The notes under the pieces: model-generated
What the model saw: the letters and a program-made list of their open reading frames with translations, nothing else
Told to the model about the DNA's origin: nothing
Databases searched by the model: none
In this document: one piece after another, positions 1-23,700 of the stretch
Numbering within the stretch: the stretch's first letter is position 1
How the letters are laid out: every line of letters begins with the position of its first letter
Source of the DNA: Mesostigma viride
Taxonomy: Eukaryota; Streptophyta; Mesostigmatophyceae; Mesostigmatales; Mesostigmataceae
Assembly: GCA_009746045.1 (NCBI GenBank)
Contig: RPFO01000945.1
Location: 31,057 to 95,056 of the forward strand
Length of the DNA: 64,000 nucleotides
Direction: 5' to 3'
Program-made: the position numbers and the translations under genes

Positions 1-1552
1 TCCTCCCTTCCTCCCTCTCCTCCTCCCTCCCTCCCTCCTCCCTCCTCCCTCCCTCCCTCCCTCCCTCCTCCCCTCCCTCCCTCCCTCCTCCCTCCCTCCT
101 CCCTTCCCCCCACTCCTCCTCCCTCCTCCTCCCTCCCTCCTCCCTCCCTCCCTCCCTCCTCCCTCCCTCCCTCCCCCTCCTCACCCCTCCCTCCCTCCCT
201 CGCCTTCCCTCCCTCCTCCCCTCCCTTCCCTCCTCCCTCTCCCTCCCTCCCTCCCTCCCTCCCTCCCTCCTCCTCCCTTCCCTCCTCCTCCTCCCTCCCT
301 CCCTCTCCCTCCCTCCCTCCCTCCCTCCTCCCTCCCTCCTCCCTCCCTCCCTCCCCCCTCCCTCCCTCCCTCCTCCCTCCTCCCTCCACACTCTCTCCTC
401 CCTCCCTCCCTCCCTCCAACCCTCCCTCCTCCCTCCCTCCCTCCTCCCTCCCTCCCTCCTCCCCTCCCTCCCTCCCTCCCCGTCCCTCCTCCTCGCTCCT
501 CCTCCTCCGCTCCCTCCCTCCCTCCTCCCTCCCCTCCTCCCCCCTCCTCCTCCCTCCCTCCCTCCTCCCTCCTCCCTCCCTCCCTCCCCCCCTCCCTCCC
601 TCCCTCCTCCCTCCCTCCCTCCCTCCTCTCCCTCCCTCCCTCCCTCCCTCCCTCCTCCTCCCTCCCTCCCTCCCTCCCTCCCTCTCCCTCCTCCCTCCTC
701 CCTCCCTCCTCCTTCCCCTCCCTCCCTCCTCCCCTCCCTCCCTCCCTCCTCCCTCCCTCCCTCCCTCCCTCCCTCCCTCCCTCCCTCCTCCCTCCCTCCC
801 TCCCTCCCTCCCTCCCTCCCTCCCCCTCCCTCCCTCCCCTCCCTCCCTCCCTCCCTCCCTCCCTCCTCCGCTCCCTCCCCTCCCCCCTCCTCCTCCCTCC
901 CTCCCTCCCTCCCTCCCTCCCTCCCTCCCTCCCTCCCTCCTCCTCCCTCCCTCCCTCCCTCCCTCCCTCCCTCCTCCCTCCCTCCCTCCCTCCCCTCCCT
1001 CCCTCCCTCCCTCCCTCCCTCCCTCCTCCCTCCTCCACTCCCTCCCTCCCTCCCTCCCCTGCCCCCTCCTCCCCTCCCTCCCTCTCTCCCTCCCTCCTCC
1101 CTCCTCCTCTCCCTCCCTCCCTCCTCCCCTCCCTCCTCCTCCCTCCTCCCTACCTCCCTCCCTCCCTCCCTTCCTCCTCCTCCCTCCCTCCCTCCCTCCC
1201 TCCTCCCTCCTCCCTCCCTCCCACTCCTCCCTCCCTCCCTCCATCCCTCCTCCTCCCTCCCTCGCCTCCTCCCTGCCCTCCCTCCCTCCCTCCCTCCCTC
1301 CCTCCCTTCCCTCCCTCCCTACCTCCCTCCCTCCCTCCCTCCCTCCCTCCCTCCCTCCTCCGGCCCCCTCCCCCTCCCTCCCTCCCTCCCTCCTCCCTCC
1401 CTCCCTCCCTCCCTCCCTCCCTCCCTCCCTCTCCCCCCTCCCTCCCTCCGGCCCTCCCTCCCTCCCTCCTCCTCCCTCCCTCCCTCCTCCCTCCCTCCCT
1501 CCCTCCCTCCCTCCCTCCCTCCCTCCCTCCCTCCCTCCCTCCCTCCCTCCCT
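1..1552. repeat. (CCTC)n-type pyrimidine satellite
   Basis: Almost pure C/T on the plus strand, made of CCTC tetramers mixed with CCT trimers so that the phase slips repeatedly. Glu/Gly/Arg-rich open frames on the minus strand here are a by-product of stop-free repeats, not genes. The array probably lies in an intron of the hydrolase gene to the right, whose upstream exons are not visible. Confidence 0.97.
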
Positions 1553-1708
1553 CCCGCCCGCCCCCGCCGCCCGCCCGCCCGCCGCCCGCCGCCCGCCCGC
1601 CCGCCCGCCCGCCCGCCCGCCGCCCGCCCGCCCGCCCGCCGCCCGCCCGCCCGCCCGCCCGCCGCCCGCCCGCCCGCCCGCCCGCCCGCCCGCCCGCCCG
1701 CCGCCCGC
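1553..1708. repeat. (CCCG)n tetranucleotide block
   Basis: The unit changes abruptly from CCTC to CCCG with occasional CCG slips. It directly continues the preceding array, one substitution per unit away. Confidence 0.95.
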
Positions 1709-1904
1709 CCACCCACCCACCCACCCACGCACGCACGCACGCACGCACGCACGTACCCACGTACCCACGTACCCGCCCCCCACCCACCCACCCACCCACC
1801 CACCCACCCACCCACCCACCCCCCACCCACCCACCCACCCACCCACCCACCCACCCACCCACCCACCCACCCACCCACCCACCCACCCACCCACCCACCC
1901 ACGC
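1709..1904. repeat. (CCCA)n block with a short CACG interlude
   Basis: CCCA tetramers, interrupted around 1727-1772 by GCAC and GTACCCAC units, then pure CCCA again to about 1904. Third member of the serial tetranucleotide run. Confidence 0.95.
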
Positions 1905-1943
1905 ATGCACCCACGCACTCCCTCGCTTGTTCGCTCGCTTGCT

Positions 1944-2186
1944 CGCTCACTCACTCACTCACTCACTCACTCACTCACTCACTCACTCACTCACTCACTC
2001 ACTCACTCACTCACTCACTCACTCACTCACTCACTCACTCACTCACTCACTCACTCACTCACTCACTCACTCACTCACTCACTCACTCACTCACTCACTC
2101 ACTCACTCACTCACTCACTCACTCACTCACTCACTCACTCACTCACTCACTCACTCACTCACTCACTCATTCACTCACTCACTTAC
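1944..2186. repeat. (ACTC)n tetranucleotide block
   Basis: About 60 nearly perfect TCAC/ACTC units after a 40-bp transition containing CTCG and CTTG variants. The Thr-His-Ser-Leu open frames here are repeat artefacts. Unique sequence resumes at about 2187. Confidence 0.97.
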
Positions 2187-2510
2187 TGAGCCAAGCCGTT
2201 TGGCACCGATAGATGTTGATCCTGCCAGGTTTCTCTGAAAGGTGCTTACAAAACAGCACTCCTTTCCGTGCGTGTGGCCTTGCGCATGCATGAGCTTCTG
2301 GGCTTGTCTTATATTGGTAAACACTGCGCGGTTAGTGGCTAATGCAGTGCTTCTATGTACCCACCGTGTGTGCCAAGTTGCCGCGGATATGTCGGGCCGA
2401 GACTCCTCCTTTTCTTGGCACTGATGTGGGCTCTAGGCGAGACTGCTTCATCACTGTGTGGACCTGCCCTTGGGACAATTGCACGCGCCATGCTTGCGCA
2501 CGCCACGCAG

Positions 2511-2559
2511 CAACATGATCTTCCGCTTCCTGCGCCGGCGACCGATCACCGGCCTCAAG
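2511..2559 (+). CDS. Hydrolase exon (first confidently visible)
   Basis: Acceptor ACGCAG before 2511, donor GTACGT after 2559. It encodes NMIFRFLRRRPITGLK, the cap-domain entry that follows the SVPPSG-type strand in relatives. It starts with one base of a split codon, so at least one more exon precedes it. Confidence 0.75.
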
Positions 2560-5500
2560 GTACGTGGGGGTGACAGAGCGACCGACCTGTTGTACTGGCG
2601 GCGTTTGTGGCCAGTTGTACGAGTGGAACGGTGGGAAGCAACCGACAAGGAATGGGCCCTCACGCTGAGCGCTCGCAGGATGCCGAGTTGATAGTTGTGG
2701 GGGCTGCAAAGGCGACGCTGGCATCGCGCAGTTTTCTCTTGGCTGTTGTGCCCCCTCTACTGTTTTGGTCCCGCTTCTGTTTTGCTCATGTTTTGCCCCC
2801 TCTACAGTTTTGCTCATGGTTTGCCCCTCTTATTGCCTTGCTGATGTTTTGCCCTCTCTACAGTGGTGCTTATGGTTTGCCCACAAACACTTATAGGAAG
2901 ATTGATTAGGCGCTCGAGTGCTATTGTTCAAACATTCTTCTGGCATGACCCTCTAGCCAATTTGATGTTTTCCTCCTCTCCCCATGACATCATGGTGCAC
3001 TTTACGAGCAGTTGCCACGGAGCCACCCCCATGTTCGCACGGAAGGTTGGGTACGCATAGATCGAAATGGAGCTTGTGCCCACCCTGCCTTCGTTGATGG
3101 TGCCGTTCTGCACAGTTCATGACCGGATCTGCGCATAAGTTAGCATCCAAGATGCCTCCCCCTGTCCCCGTCATTCTCTACGTGACGGGTGACAGTCTTA
3201 CCCTGACCACCCCGTGGTGTCCCCTTCTCTGTCTTCTTCCTCTCTTGTGTGTCCCTGGGTTTTCCCTGCTTCCCTCTGTGCCCTCCCCTTTCACAACCAG
3301 GTCTCGTGGAGCATCGCCGCCAAGGGATTTGCCACCAGCCTGGACCTGTGTCGCATCGCTTTCTTCTCCGAGGACCTGCCAGAGGAGGACCTGAAGAGGT
3401 GGGGGTGGCCATCGTGCCAATGTCGTGTGCATGCGGGCCGCTCCAGCTCCCTTGCGTCTTTCCATGCTTGTCGTGTGCGTTGTCCTCCTGTCGTTGGCGT
3501 CCTGTTGGTGGATGCCCCCCTGTCGGCTGCTTCGTGGAGGCAACCAACAACCATGTGGGTTGTCTCCTGCGTGCAATGATTCCTGTGGGCCAAGGACGCG
3601 TGCAGAATCACGATGATGGGTTACTCAAAAGGAAGGATAGCAGCTACCGAGAAGACCCCAGATGGACCACGTGGTCGCTCGCTGTCCAGCTTAGGTGGGC
3701 CTAGGCTCGACCCATGGGGCTCTGCTCACCATATGCGGTAGCCCCGCAACCATTCCTGCTGCAGGGCTCCGACTCTTTGAAATGGAATGCAGGCGCCTTG
3801 TGCCCTGGTTTATCTCTAACACTCCCCTGGTGAAAAGTTAACCAGCTCTCGTACTGTTATCACAATGCACACTCGGCTCCTCCCCACGCTTATGCTGGCA
3901 CATGCACCCCCTGCGGCGTACCTCCCACTCATGCCACCACCGAACCTCTCGATGCTTTTGCCCACCGTTCAATGGCTGTCACCCCTTTCCTTTTTCCTAC
4001 GCCTGTCTGGGGTACATGTGCTGTGTGCCCGCCTTCAGCCTCGAGCGCAGCGTTTAGCCTTGAGCCTCGAGTGCAGCCTTTAGTCGTTATCCTTTAGCCT
4101 GTGTGCGTTGACTTTTGGTTCCATCGGGTCATGCACATCCAAAGATAACTTCCACCACCAACAACCAAGTAACGTCGCTGCGTACATCGCGAAACATGGC
4201 CATGCATCTCCCCACCTCATCCACCACAACGGGATCGGAAAACAACCCAGGTACCAAGCCAAGTGCCGTGAGAGCGCCAAGCAGGCACTGCTGGACCTGA
4301 GGGAGGTGCAGAAAACGGTGCCGCTGCCGCCACCCCCGCCTCTGAGCGAGTGCCCCCCTGTGCTGGTCTTGTGAGTTTCGTGGTTTGCGGTTTACAAACT
4401 AAGGGGGGTGGCATGACAGCAGATGTCCTTATCTGAGTTGTTTATTATTATCTTTTTGAAATATGGATATGACTACCAAATGTCATGTCATGCTGCAAGC
4501 TTGCGGCCTTTGCTGCAACCTGATGGTCTGTCTGATCTGACTGATAAGCTTGCATTGCTTTCTGACATAAGCGCTTACTACGGAAAATTAGTCGGTGCAA
4601 TAGACTGGTGGGAGGCGAGGCAAGCCTCTGCAGTAGGCCTTGGGCTTTGATGGTAATATACACCCAGCAGGGTAGCTTGTGTATCCTGCTGGCGCATGTG
4701 CTGTAGGAGACGTCTGTTGTAGGAGGCATCTGCCGGTGCGGTGGGTGCCTGCATGATCTGTTGACGATAATTGCCAGAGTGGCCAATGCTCGGAACAGGT
4801 GTGCGGGTGTCCAACAAAAGATCATGCCTGCAGTAAGCAGGTTGTCACCGACACCAGCATGGCCAGGCGCGCATGTTGGCCCTTGCATGGGTGATGCGTG
4901 TTAACAGCATGGGGCCCCCTCTCATGGTGCAGATGCGTGCCTATGTATGGTGCCGATACATGCAATAGCTGATGCGGTACCCGCCTGGTGCTTATCTGTT
5001 TATTCAATGTCTGTTGGATCCGCGGCTCAAACCGCCCCCCACCCACCCCACCCCCAAACTCTGCATGCATATTAAGTATGTAAGTATACCGTTGTAGTGC
5101 AGCGTGACCGCCTGTCAGCCGTTCGGCTCGCTGTGACCCTTGACCATTGCGGTGTCATACGTTACACTGTCGCTGTGGTCACATTTCTCGCTGCCATTTC
5201 TGTGTGCCTGTTGCCGCGGTTGCTTGCCGCAGTCTGCCTGCCTGTGGGTACGCGCTCATGCATGCGATGACCCGTGTGCGCATGTGTGTGAATGGTTGTA
5301 TGCGCTTGTGTGTATGGGTGTGTGTTTGTGCGTGGCTGCTTGGCCGCACGTGCGTCCCGTGGCGGGCTGCGTGGTCCACAGGGGGGCTGAGAACGACAAC
5401 CTGGTGGTACGTGGCTGCCAACTGGCTGCATTGTTATCATAGTCATCGGTGAATGTGGGAAGCACAGGGATGCTCCGGTGTTTTCTGCCCTTTGGGGAGT

Positions 5501-7645
5501 CAAGAACTAGCCGCCTTTTTCCCTGTAGAACTACCACCATCATTCTCCTATGCCACTTCCTCGTTGGACGAGTGCTTGCTCTCTGAATGGTTGGTTCGCT
5601 ATATTCTGTGCGTAGGGTATGCCACGAGTGCTTGCTCTCTGAATGGTTGGTTCGCTATATTCTGTGGGTAGGGTATACCGCCACGCAAGTGACTTGCCCG
5701 ATGTTGGACTCTCATTTCTTTTTCAGGTAAAGCCTAGAGCGCTCCCACCATGGGCCATGGCCCCCAGGCAATTATCCTATGAATTTGACCCGGGTTAACC
5801 TGAGAGTTTGTTTTAGTTAAAATTTATATAGTAGTATATCTGTACATTATCAAGTCGGGTCCATGTTATCAGTGGTGAAGCGAAGCCCAGATGCTGACAA
5901 TATTTTTCAGTCATGGACTGTATTCATCTTTGGTGTGCGTATCCTTCTTGGACTGTATTCATCTTTGCTGTGAGTATCCTTCTCTTTTTCCCATTTGAAG
6001 TACCGAGCCGGTTTCATACGGGCGTGTGCGTCAACACTGTTGTGCACTATCATGCCCATGTGCGCTTGGATCAACTGTTCTTTTGTTAGATGTTACCGTG
6101 ATTTGCTGCAGAAAGGTTCTTCTGCAGTGAGATTCAGACAGCGTTTTTGACGCAAATTTTTTGCGCACTACTCGTTGAATCACGCGGGGGCAGAGATAAA
6201 CGCGCCTGATATGCTGGGCGGGGCGGGGCGGGGCGGGGCGGGGGGGCGGGGCGGGGCGGGGCGGGGCGGCGGGGCGGGGCGGGGCGGGGCGGGGCGGGGC
6301 GGGGCGGGGCGGGGCGGGCGGGGCGGGGCGGGGCGGGGCGGGGCGGGGTGGGGCGGGGCGGGGCGGGGCGGGGCGGGGCGGGGCGGGGCGGGGCGGGGCG
6401 GGGCGGGGCGGGGCGGGGCGGGGCAGGGCGGGGCGGGGCGGGGCGGGGCGGGGCGGGGCAGGGCAAGGGCGGGGCGGGGCAAGGCGAGGCGGGGCATTCA
6501 ATTCGATCACACAATCTGCCAAGTGGGTTGTTCCCTTGATTGCAACATGGGCGGTTCTTACGGAATGTGGACGTTGCAGGACAAGGAAGGCGTCGATGAG
6601 CTGGCGGCGGCCTATGGCGTTAAACCTGTGATCATTGCAGGCATGGCCCATGACGTAAGTGTCTTTAATGTCCAAGCACCTGCGAATAGCCGCATCGGCC
6701 ATCAACAAACTTGTCTGTTTGTGGCACCCACCTCCTGATCTTTGCGTGCCTCGATTGGACACTACTTGAAGCAAGCTCTGAGGCTCGCCTTTCTGGTTAA
6801 TTTTTCTTAGTATTGCGGTGGAAATGCTTTGTTTGTTCGTTTGTTTGTTTGTTTGTCGGTGGCTTATGGTGGCTTATGGACGCGTGGTATTCTGTGTCAA
6901 GCGTGATTGTCGAGTGCAGCACCGCATCTAGTGCATGAGCAACTGGGAATGCGCCACCTCGGGAAAAATCTGGCTTTCATCAGGCACAATGCAGCAGCAA
7001 CAGCGCAGCACAGCTGGTAAAGCAGTTTTGCATATTGTTACGTCAATGTGGGAGAACTTGACGGGGGCAGGCCCTGCATGCTGCTGGGCTACTTGTAGAG
7101 ATGTGCAGTGATCAGCAATTGTTGCCTTGTTCCATTCATGGATGACGTCATGTGCATTATCAACGACCATTGATGCACGCGACCATTGCGCGTGAGAGTT
7201 ATGGTCAATGCAGGGGCGTGCTTATGTTCCCCGTAAAGGCAGGGCGCCATGTCCAAAGCACCCTGTGTGGCAGTGCAGCTGTACGCACTGCTTGTGTGTC
7301 CTCACTTCGGTTTATTTTTTGTGTTTATTGCACATGGTTGTGTCAGATGCTAGGCTTGCAGGGATGTTGTTCTCCCAACATCCCGTACTGCTTCTGTCCT
7401 TGCCTGATGTCATGCTTGTGTGGCCGTAGATGCTGTTTTCATAGTCGACAATTTGGGCATTGATCAGTGCAACTGGTGTTCCTGTCCATTGCACGTGATT
7501 CCATACCCAGTGTGTCTGATTCCTGAAATCTCCTTGTGTCCATGGAAACTGTTCTCCACAGGTCATGCTGGATACCAAGTGGATAATGGCAGCTGATGCC
7601 ATAATCAAGTGGCTCAAGGACTCTGGGCTTTCAAAGTCCGCGTGA
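2511..7645 (+). CDS. Alpha/beta hydrolase-fold enzyme, C-terminal part of a spliced gene
   Basis: Six exons (2511-2559, 3301-3398, 4170-4370, 5382-5406, 6580-6654, 7562-7645) join in phase to give 176 residues and a TGA stop. The product ends like plant and algal alpha/beta hydrolases: a helical lid-type segment (FFSEDLPEEDLK), then LVLGAENDNLV, where the second Asp-type position is the expected catalytic acid, then AYGVKPVIIAGMAHDVMLD with the catalytic His in AHD. The nucleophile elbow (GxSxG) is not in the window; it should lie upstream, left of the tetranucleotide satellite. Family membership is well supported by motif order and phases. The substrate (lipid, ester or other) cannot be told, and no targeting sequence can be judged. 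The gene converges on the phosphodiesterase gene to its right. Confidence 0.85.
2752..2875 (+). repeat. Imperfect tandem repeat in hydrolase intron
   Basis: About four diverged copies of a 30-40 bp unit containing TTTTGCCCCCTCTAC and TTTTGCTCATG. Lies in the 741-bp intron between 2559 and 3301. Confidence 0.6.
3301..3398 (+). CDS. Hydrolase exon, lid segment
   Basis: Acceptor CAACCAG, donor GTGGGG. Encodes VSWSIAAKGFATSLDLCRIA and then FFSEDLPEEDLK. It ends with two bases of a split codon that the next exon completes as Ser. Confidence 0.85.
4170..4370 (+). CDS. Hydrolase exon, strand before the catalytic acid
   Basis: Acceptor ACCAAG, donor GTGAGT. 201 bp encoding a basic helix (CRESAKQALLDLREVQ), a proline run and CPPVLVL, the beta strand that leads to the catalytic acid. 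It leaves two bases that pair with the first base of the 25-bp exon. Confidence 0.85.
5382..5406 (+). CDS. Hydrolase 25-bp microexon with catalytic-acid motif
   Basis: Acceptor CCACAG and donor GTACGT bracket 25 bases encoding GAENDNLV after completing a Leu codon. The motif is the expected acid-loop motif, which is why such a short exon is credible. Confidence 0.8.
5568..5680 (+). repeat. 56-bp direct duplication
   Basis: Two near-identical copies of a 56-bp unit (ACGAGTGCTTGCTCTCTGAA at the start of each), in the 1,173-bp intron between 5406 and 6580. Confidence 0.85.
5914..5985 (+). repeat. 35-bp direct duplication
   Basis: Two adjacent copies of a unit starting GGACTGTATTCATCTTTG, in the same intron. 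No function apparent. Confidence 0.75.
6215..6495 (+). repeat. (GGGGC)n pentanucleotide array in hydrolase intron
   Basis: About 55 GGGGC units with one or two slips. G-rich on the transcribed-sense strand, so the pre-mRNA could form G-quadruplexes. Ends about 85 bp before the next exon. Gly/Ala and Pro/Ala open frames over it are artefacts. Confidence 0.95.
6580..6654 (+). CDS. Hydrolase exon reaching the catalytic His
   Basis: Acceptor GTTGCAG, donor GTAAGT. Exactly 25 codons, DKEGVDELAAAYGV and then KPVIIAGMAHD. The His of AHD is the predicted catalytic base. Confidence 0.9.
7562..7645 (+). CDS. Hydrolase terminal exon
   Basis: Acceptor CTCCACAG. Encodes VMLDTKWIMAADAIIKWL and a short basic tail, then TGA at 7643-7645. 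The MLDTxW...A..I..WL pattern is the usual C-terminal helix of this family. Confidence 0.9.
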   Translation, partial: VMLDTKWIMAADAIIKWLKDSGLSKSA

Positions 7646-8889
7646 ACAGGCCTAAAGGAACGTCGGAAATGGGACAAGAAAGCCGAATGAAATGCGGAGA
7701 TCTGGGAGAGGTTCATAAAATTCAGCGTTGGAACCTGTCAGGAGCTTTGGTTTAAAGAGGCGCAGTGTCTAGCGCAGGACTGCATGTGCTGAAATAAAGA
7801 AACAAATTGAGTGCCCAGGGTGGGCTGTTGTGCATGAAAAAATTGCACCACCTGTCATCGAAAAGGAAAAATATAATTAATGCACGTGTTGGTGGCACAA
7901 ATCTAGCCCTGCCATTATCAATACATTGCATGCACATGGTCCCGTATTCGTTGGGACCTGGAGCCGTGTGGCTGAGCATAAACCTTGGCTTAGCTCGTCT
8001 ATATAATTATGTGTGGTTGTCTCACTCAAAATTTATTAATTAATGCGATCATCAGAAACACACATGCGTGTAAAGCTCTCCAAATAAGCCACAGTATGCA
8101 GCGCTGGTGCTGCACTTTTACTCGAGTTATGGTCGAGCAGCAAGTAGCTAACTACGTGCTGCTGACCGGTACATGAAAAAAAACAAAAAAGCTTCTGCAT
8201 TTTAATGCTTGTTCAAGGATGGGTAAGTTGGCAACCAAGTACGTGGCAGCTGTGTGAGCTCATCGACGTACAAGGTTGCCACTCAGTTCCTTTCAAGCAC
8301 AAAACTGTAATATCAGCCATGCATCATCACATGTGCGCCGTCAAGACATCAAAATTGCCCCCATGTGCGGCACCAGGGATGCCATTGCTCTCCGCAGTAC
8401 TGGCGATGGCAGTGGCATCACTGTGGCTACTGCTGGTGTTTTTTTTTTTTTCTGGGGATCTCACCCTATCTATAGATCCCAGTGTGGCCACGCATACCAA
8501 GTTGTCAAACGTCTGGAGCCATCTAGTTTACGTCACATACACCAGCTCTCATTCAATCGCAGCTGGACAACCCATCCCTCTTCCTGCCTAAAAACCCATT
8601 CCACTTTAAACCGTTTTAGGCTGTCGCATTGTCGGGCGCCTATGGAGGTCACAAGTTTTCCAAGGCATCTCCATACAATGTCCACAGCAAGTGATAGTAC
8701 ATCAAGGTACACAGGGTCGGCCATCATCCTTGCCAAATGCTGGCGAAAGAAGAAGAAGCCCCGTAAACATACATACTTGTCTAATTGCTGGTACACCCCA
8801 ATCTCAGGAACCCAGGGACCAGTCCCAGCAACCTAAATAATTTCGTTTTGTTTCCGTGGGAAAATAAACTGGCAGCTGCGGCCACCTGC
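7646..8889. other. Convergent intergenic region
   Basis: Between the stop codons of the hydrolase (+) and phosphodiesterase (-) genes. Contains 3' UTRs of unknown length, AT-rich patches near 7860 and 8020-8045, and a 13-base T run near 8440. No conserved coding block seen on either strand. Confidence 0.7.
7793..7798 (+). promoter_or_regulatory. Candidate AATAAA polyadenylation signal of the hydrolase gene
   Basis: AATAAA about 150 bases after the TGA stop. No TGTAA, the signal typical of core chlorophyte algae, was seen close to the stop. Single motif, so weak. Confidence 0.35.
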
Positions 8890-20751
<11,862 letters not shown>

Positions 20752-23700
20752 TTTCAGCACAAATTAGTCAACTACATGTCCACAATTTGCTATGGCGGCC
20801 TCCGGTTAAGCGGAGGCTGCTGACCTGCCCATTTACGTCCAGATGTCCGCCATCGTATGTGAAATTGACGCATGTGAAATTGACGCAATCCGTGATATAC
20901 CCCACATCTGACGTTACGATCTTATTCGTAAAATGGGCCTGGAATTTTACTGTATGATCTTTGGCGGTTCAATCGTTATCCCAAATGCTATCCCAAAAGA
21001 AATTGTTCCAGGCTGGCTGACCTGGATACGGGGTTTGCACACTCCAATCTCATTCCAAGGCGACTCCGGGCAGCAAGTTCGCGTAGTAGACCGCCACGTT
21101 GCCGGAAGTGCACCGTCTTGGGATGTCAACGACAGTGTCACACATATGAGACGGTATCTCATGAGGATCTGCGAGAGGATCTGCGAGAGGATCTGCCAGA
21201 GGATCTGCCAGAGGCTTATGTGGGCGAGATTGCTGGGCACACCAAGTTGTCAGCTAAACAATTTGGGCATCAGTACAATTTGTCAGCTACGTCAACAAGC
21301 TATGTCAACACCCCCCACACACACGTTTGTCTGCGGTTCCGCTTACAGCACACACACACGTCAGATTGGGGTCTCATGATCTTGAAAAATATTGCTTCTT
21401 TTATTCGATTCTACAAAAATCTACTACATTATAATACAAATGTACTACTAGTAGGGGTGAAATCCAGAGTCTCATGATCTTCAACCTGAGAAAATTAAGC
21501 GTTTGGGGGGGGGTGTAGTAGCTCTGCTGACAATTAGTATCCACACCGAGTTGAGCTTGTGCAAGTCAGTCAGCCACGGAGGACGCGTCATAGCCAAAAA
21601 GCTCGGCTACAGAAGGAGCCGGAGGTCAATTCAAGTCGACATGAAATGATGACAAGTCGACATGAAATGATGATACCTGTCACTTGTCAGCAGCGCGTCG
21701 TTTACGACTTTTTTCAACAGCCGGCGCCGCGCCGCCGTGAGATTCTCATGCTGTAGCCGTTGCTACTAGAGCTTTTGTTGGGTATTGTTGTTGCTGTTTC
21801 CCAGAGTCAAGATGGTTTTAAGTTTTAGCTATGCTACAAGTTTTGCGGGCTTCGCCCGCGACATTAGAGCTTGTTCTTTTTGTGGCCGGTCCCCGGCCAG
21901 GGAGCCCCGGCTAGGGAGATGTGAGTCACCACGTACCTCCGTCGAGTGCCAAGTGGCACTAGTCCCGCCAAGGAGCGCGCGCTAGCTTTAGAGTTTCGAC
22001 CACAAGATTCACGGAGTTTGGCAAAAGGGTGAAGGAAAAAAATCCGGAATGCTAGAAGGCCTCTGAAAGTTCGAACCCGGTACGTCACGATTGATCGTAT
22101 GATGAGGTGTGCCTTGGCGCCTGAAGTCTACGTAAGCAATTTCATCAGAAGTTGCACAATATGTACATTGCTACAAAGGGACAAACTGCGCAACCGCGCA
22201 GTGGACGGAGCTCGCGAACTACGTCTTGCGGAGTTCAACTAGCTCCAGATTGACTGCTACCCCTGCACGGGAGCGCGATGCGCGCGGGGATGAGTGACCT
22301 CGCCGCAGACAGCAGGGAAAAATCGCTTACAGGCGGTGGAGCACAGGAAAATCCACGTGTGAGCTTCCTGCGCGTTTGTAACGGGATATCGCCAACAGAA
22401 AGTTTGCTCCAACAGCCCAAAAGTTTGCGACGGTTATATCTGGAGCTCGCGAACACAGGAAATCGCAGAGTTTTCTAGTAGGAGCCATCTGGGCATACGG
22501 ACCTCTGCCAAATGGCTCATCTGGATGTAACGCTTCAGAAACCTCAAAAATGGGCGCGCCGTGGTTTGACCTTTTCGTGATTGGTCGCAACGAAATTTCG
22601 CGCAGCTCATTCGTCAAGCGGACCGTAAGTCGCGCCGCTGAGTGGCTGGAGCCGAAAGCCGTTCGAAAGAGTGTTAGCTAAAATTGTGCCAAGGCTGCGT
22701 TTTACAAGCTTTAGTATATATGTTGACTATAACTACCGCTAGTATATTCGGTAACCGGGCCACCGCACTGACCGCAGTCGGCCGCTCGGAAGTCGCCGGG
22801 AATCGTAATTTTGAAGGGAATAAACGTACACCTATTTATCTGGAAAAAATTTTTTGAAGGGTTGACAGGACTGCATGGCGCATGAACCAATAGGTTTTGT
22901 CTGACAAGCGCTTCGTTTGCCGCCGAATCTGCCGCCGGATTACCAGCGCGGATCCGCACGGATCCGGCTGCACTTTGAAGTGCCCGGCGCGGATCCGGCC
23001 ACTGGTGCTGGCCAGCAAGGGGAGAGCCGGCCAGCTGGGAAAGCCGGAGCGAGTTCAGAGCGCCGCGCCGGGCCTGCGTGTCGTCGCAGCTGGCGCGACG
23101 CCCACGCGCACGTGGGCAAATTAAGTGCTGGATTGCGGCCTGCCGGGCAGTGGAAGCCGAAGTTGTCTCGGACATACGAGTTTCTAAAACGGGTGTGCGG
23201 GCGCTTTTTTCCCCAGGTTCTGTCCGGGCATTCTTGCTTCGTGGTTCCATACTCTTTTTCATTCATTTCTTCCAGTATATATACTCATGTGAGCTTGTTT
23301 ATGCCCCGTTTTTGCGTTGAAGTCGTCGTGATCCTCGCTAATTTCGCTTTTGGACTTGCATCAGCTTGGGAAGGTCCCCCACCGTAGATGTACAGTGCTT
23401 GGTATGCTCTCTTCTTCGAGAAGGTGCGGTTATTATTGTTTGCCTTTTCAGCAGGCAGTCTTCTAGCATTTGCGAACCCTCCACAGCAGGTGATGACACC
23501 TCGTACGACATGGGAAATAAATTCATCCTGGTCGTAGGTTCAGCTCGCAGAACCGAAGGTTTTTAGCATGGTCGGTATGCTCGGAGTAAGGACTCCTGGC
23601 ATCTGGGGAAGTATCAACAATTGCTCCAAGGTATTGCAAGCACATCATGGGTTGAGAAATCGTTGATGTTTTCATATTCATATCGGTAGCCAGCTAGATT

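Noticed and set aside
1150-2240. Gly/Trp/Val-, Glu/Gly/Arg- and Thr/His/Ser/Leu-repeat proteins
   Set aside because: They are translations of tetranucleotide satellite in arbitrary frames.
22060-22110. tRNA suggested by AGTTCGAACCC
   Set aside because: One mismatch to the B box, no acceptor pairing and no A box found nearby.
22277-23390. Short open frames in the CpG-rich stretch upstream of the PDE gene
   Set aside because: Overlapping frames on both strands of similar length, no recognisable motif and no splice-consistent chain; could be promoter or untranslated sequence.
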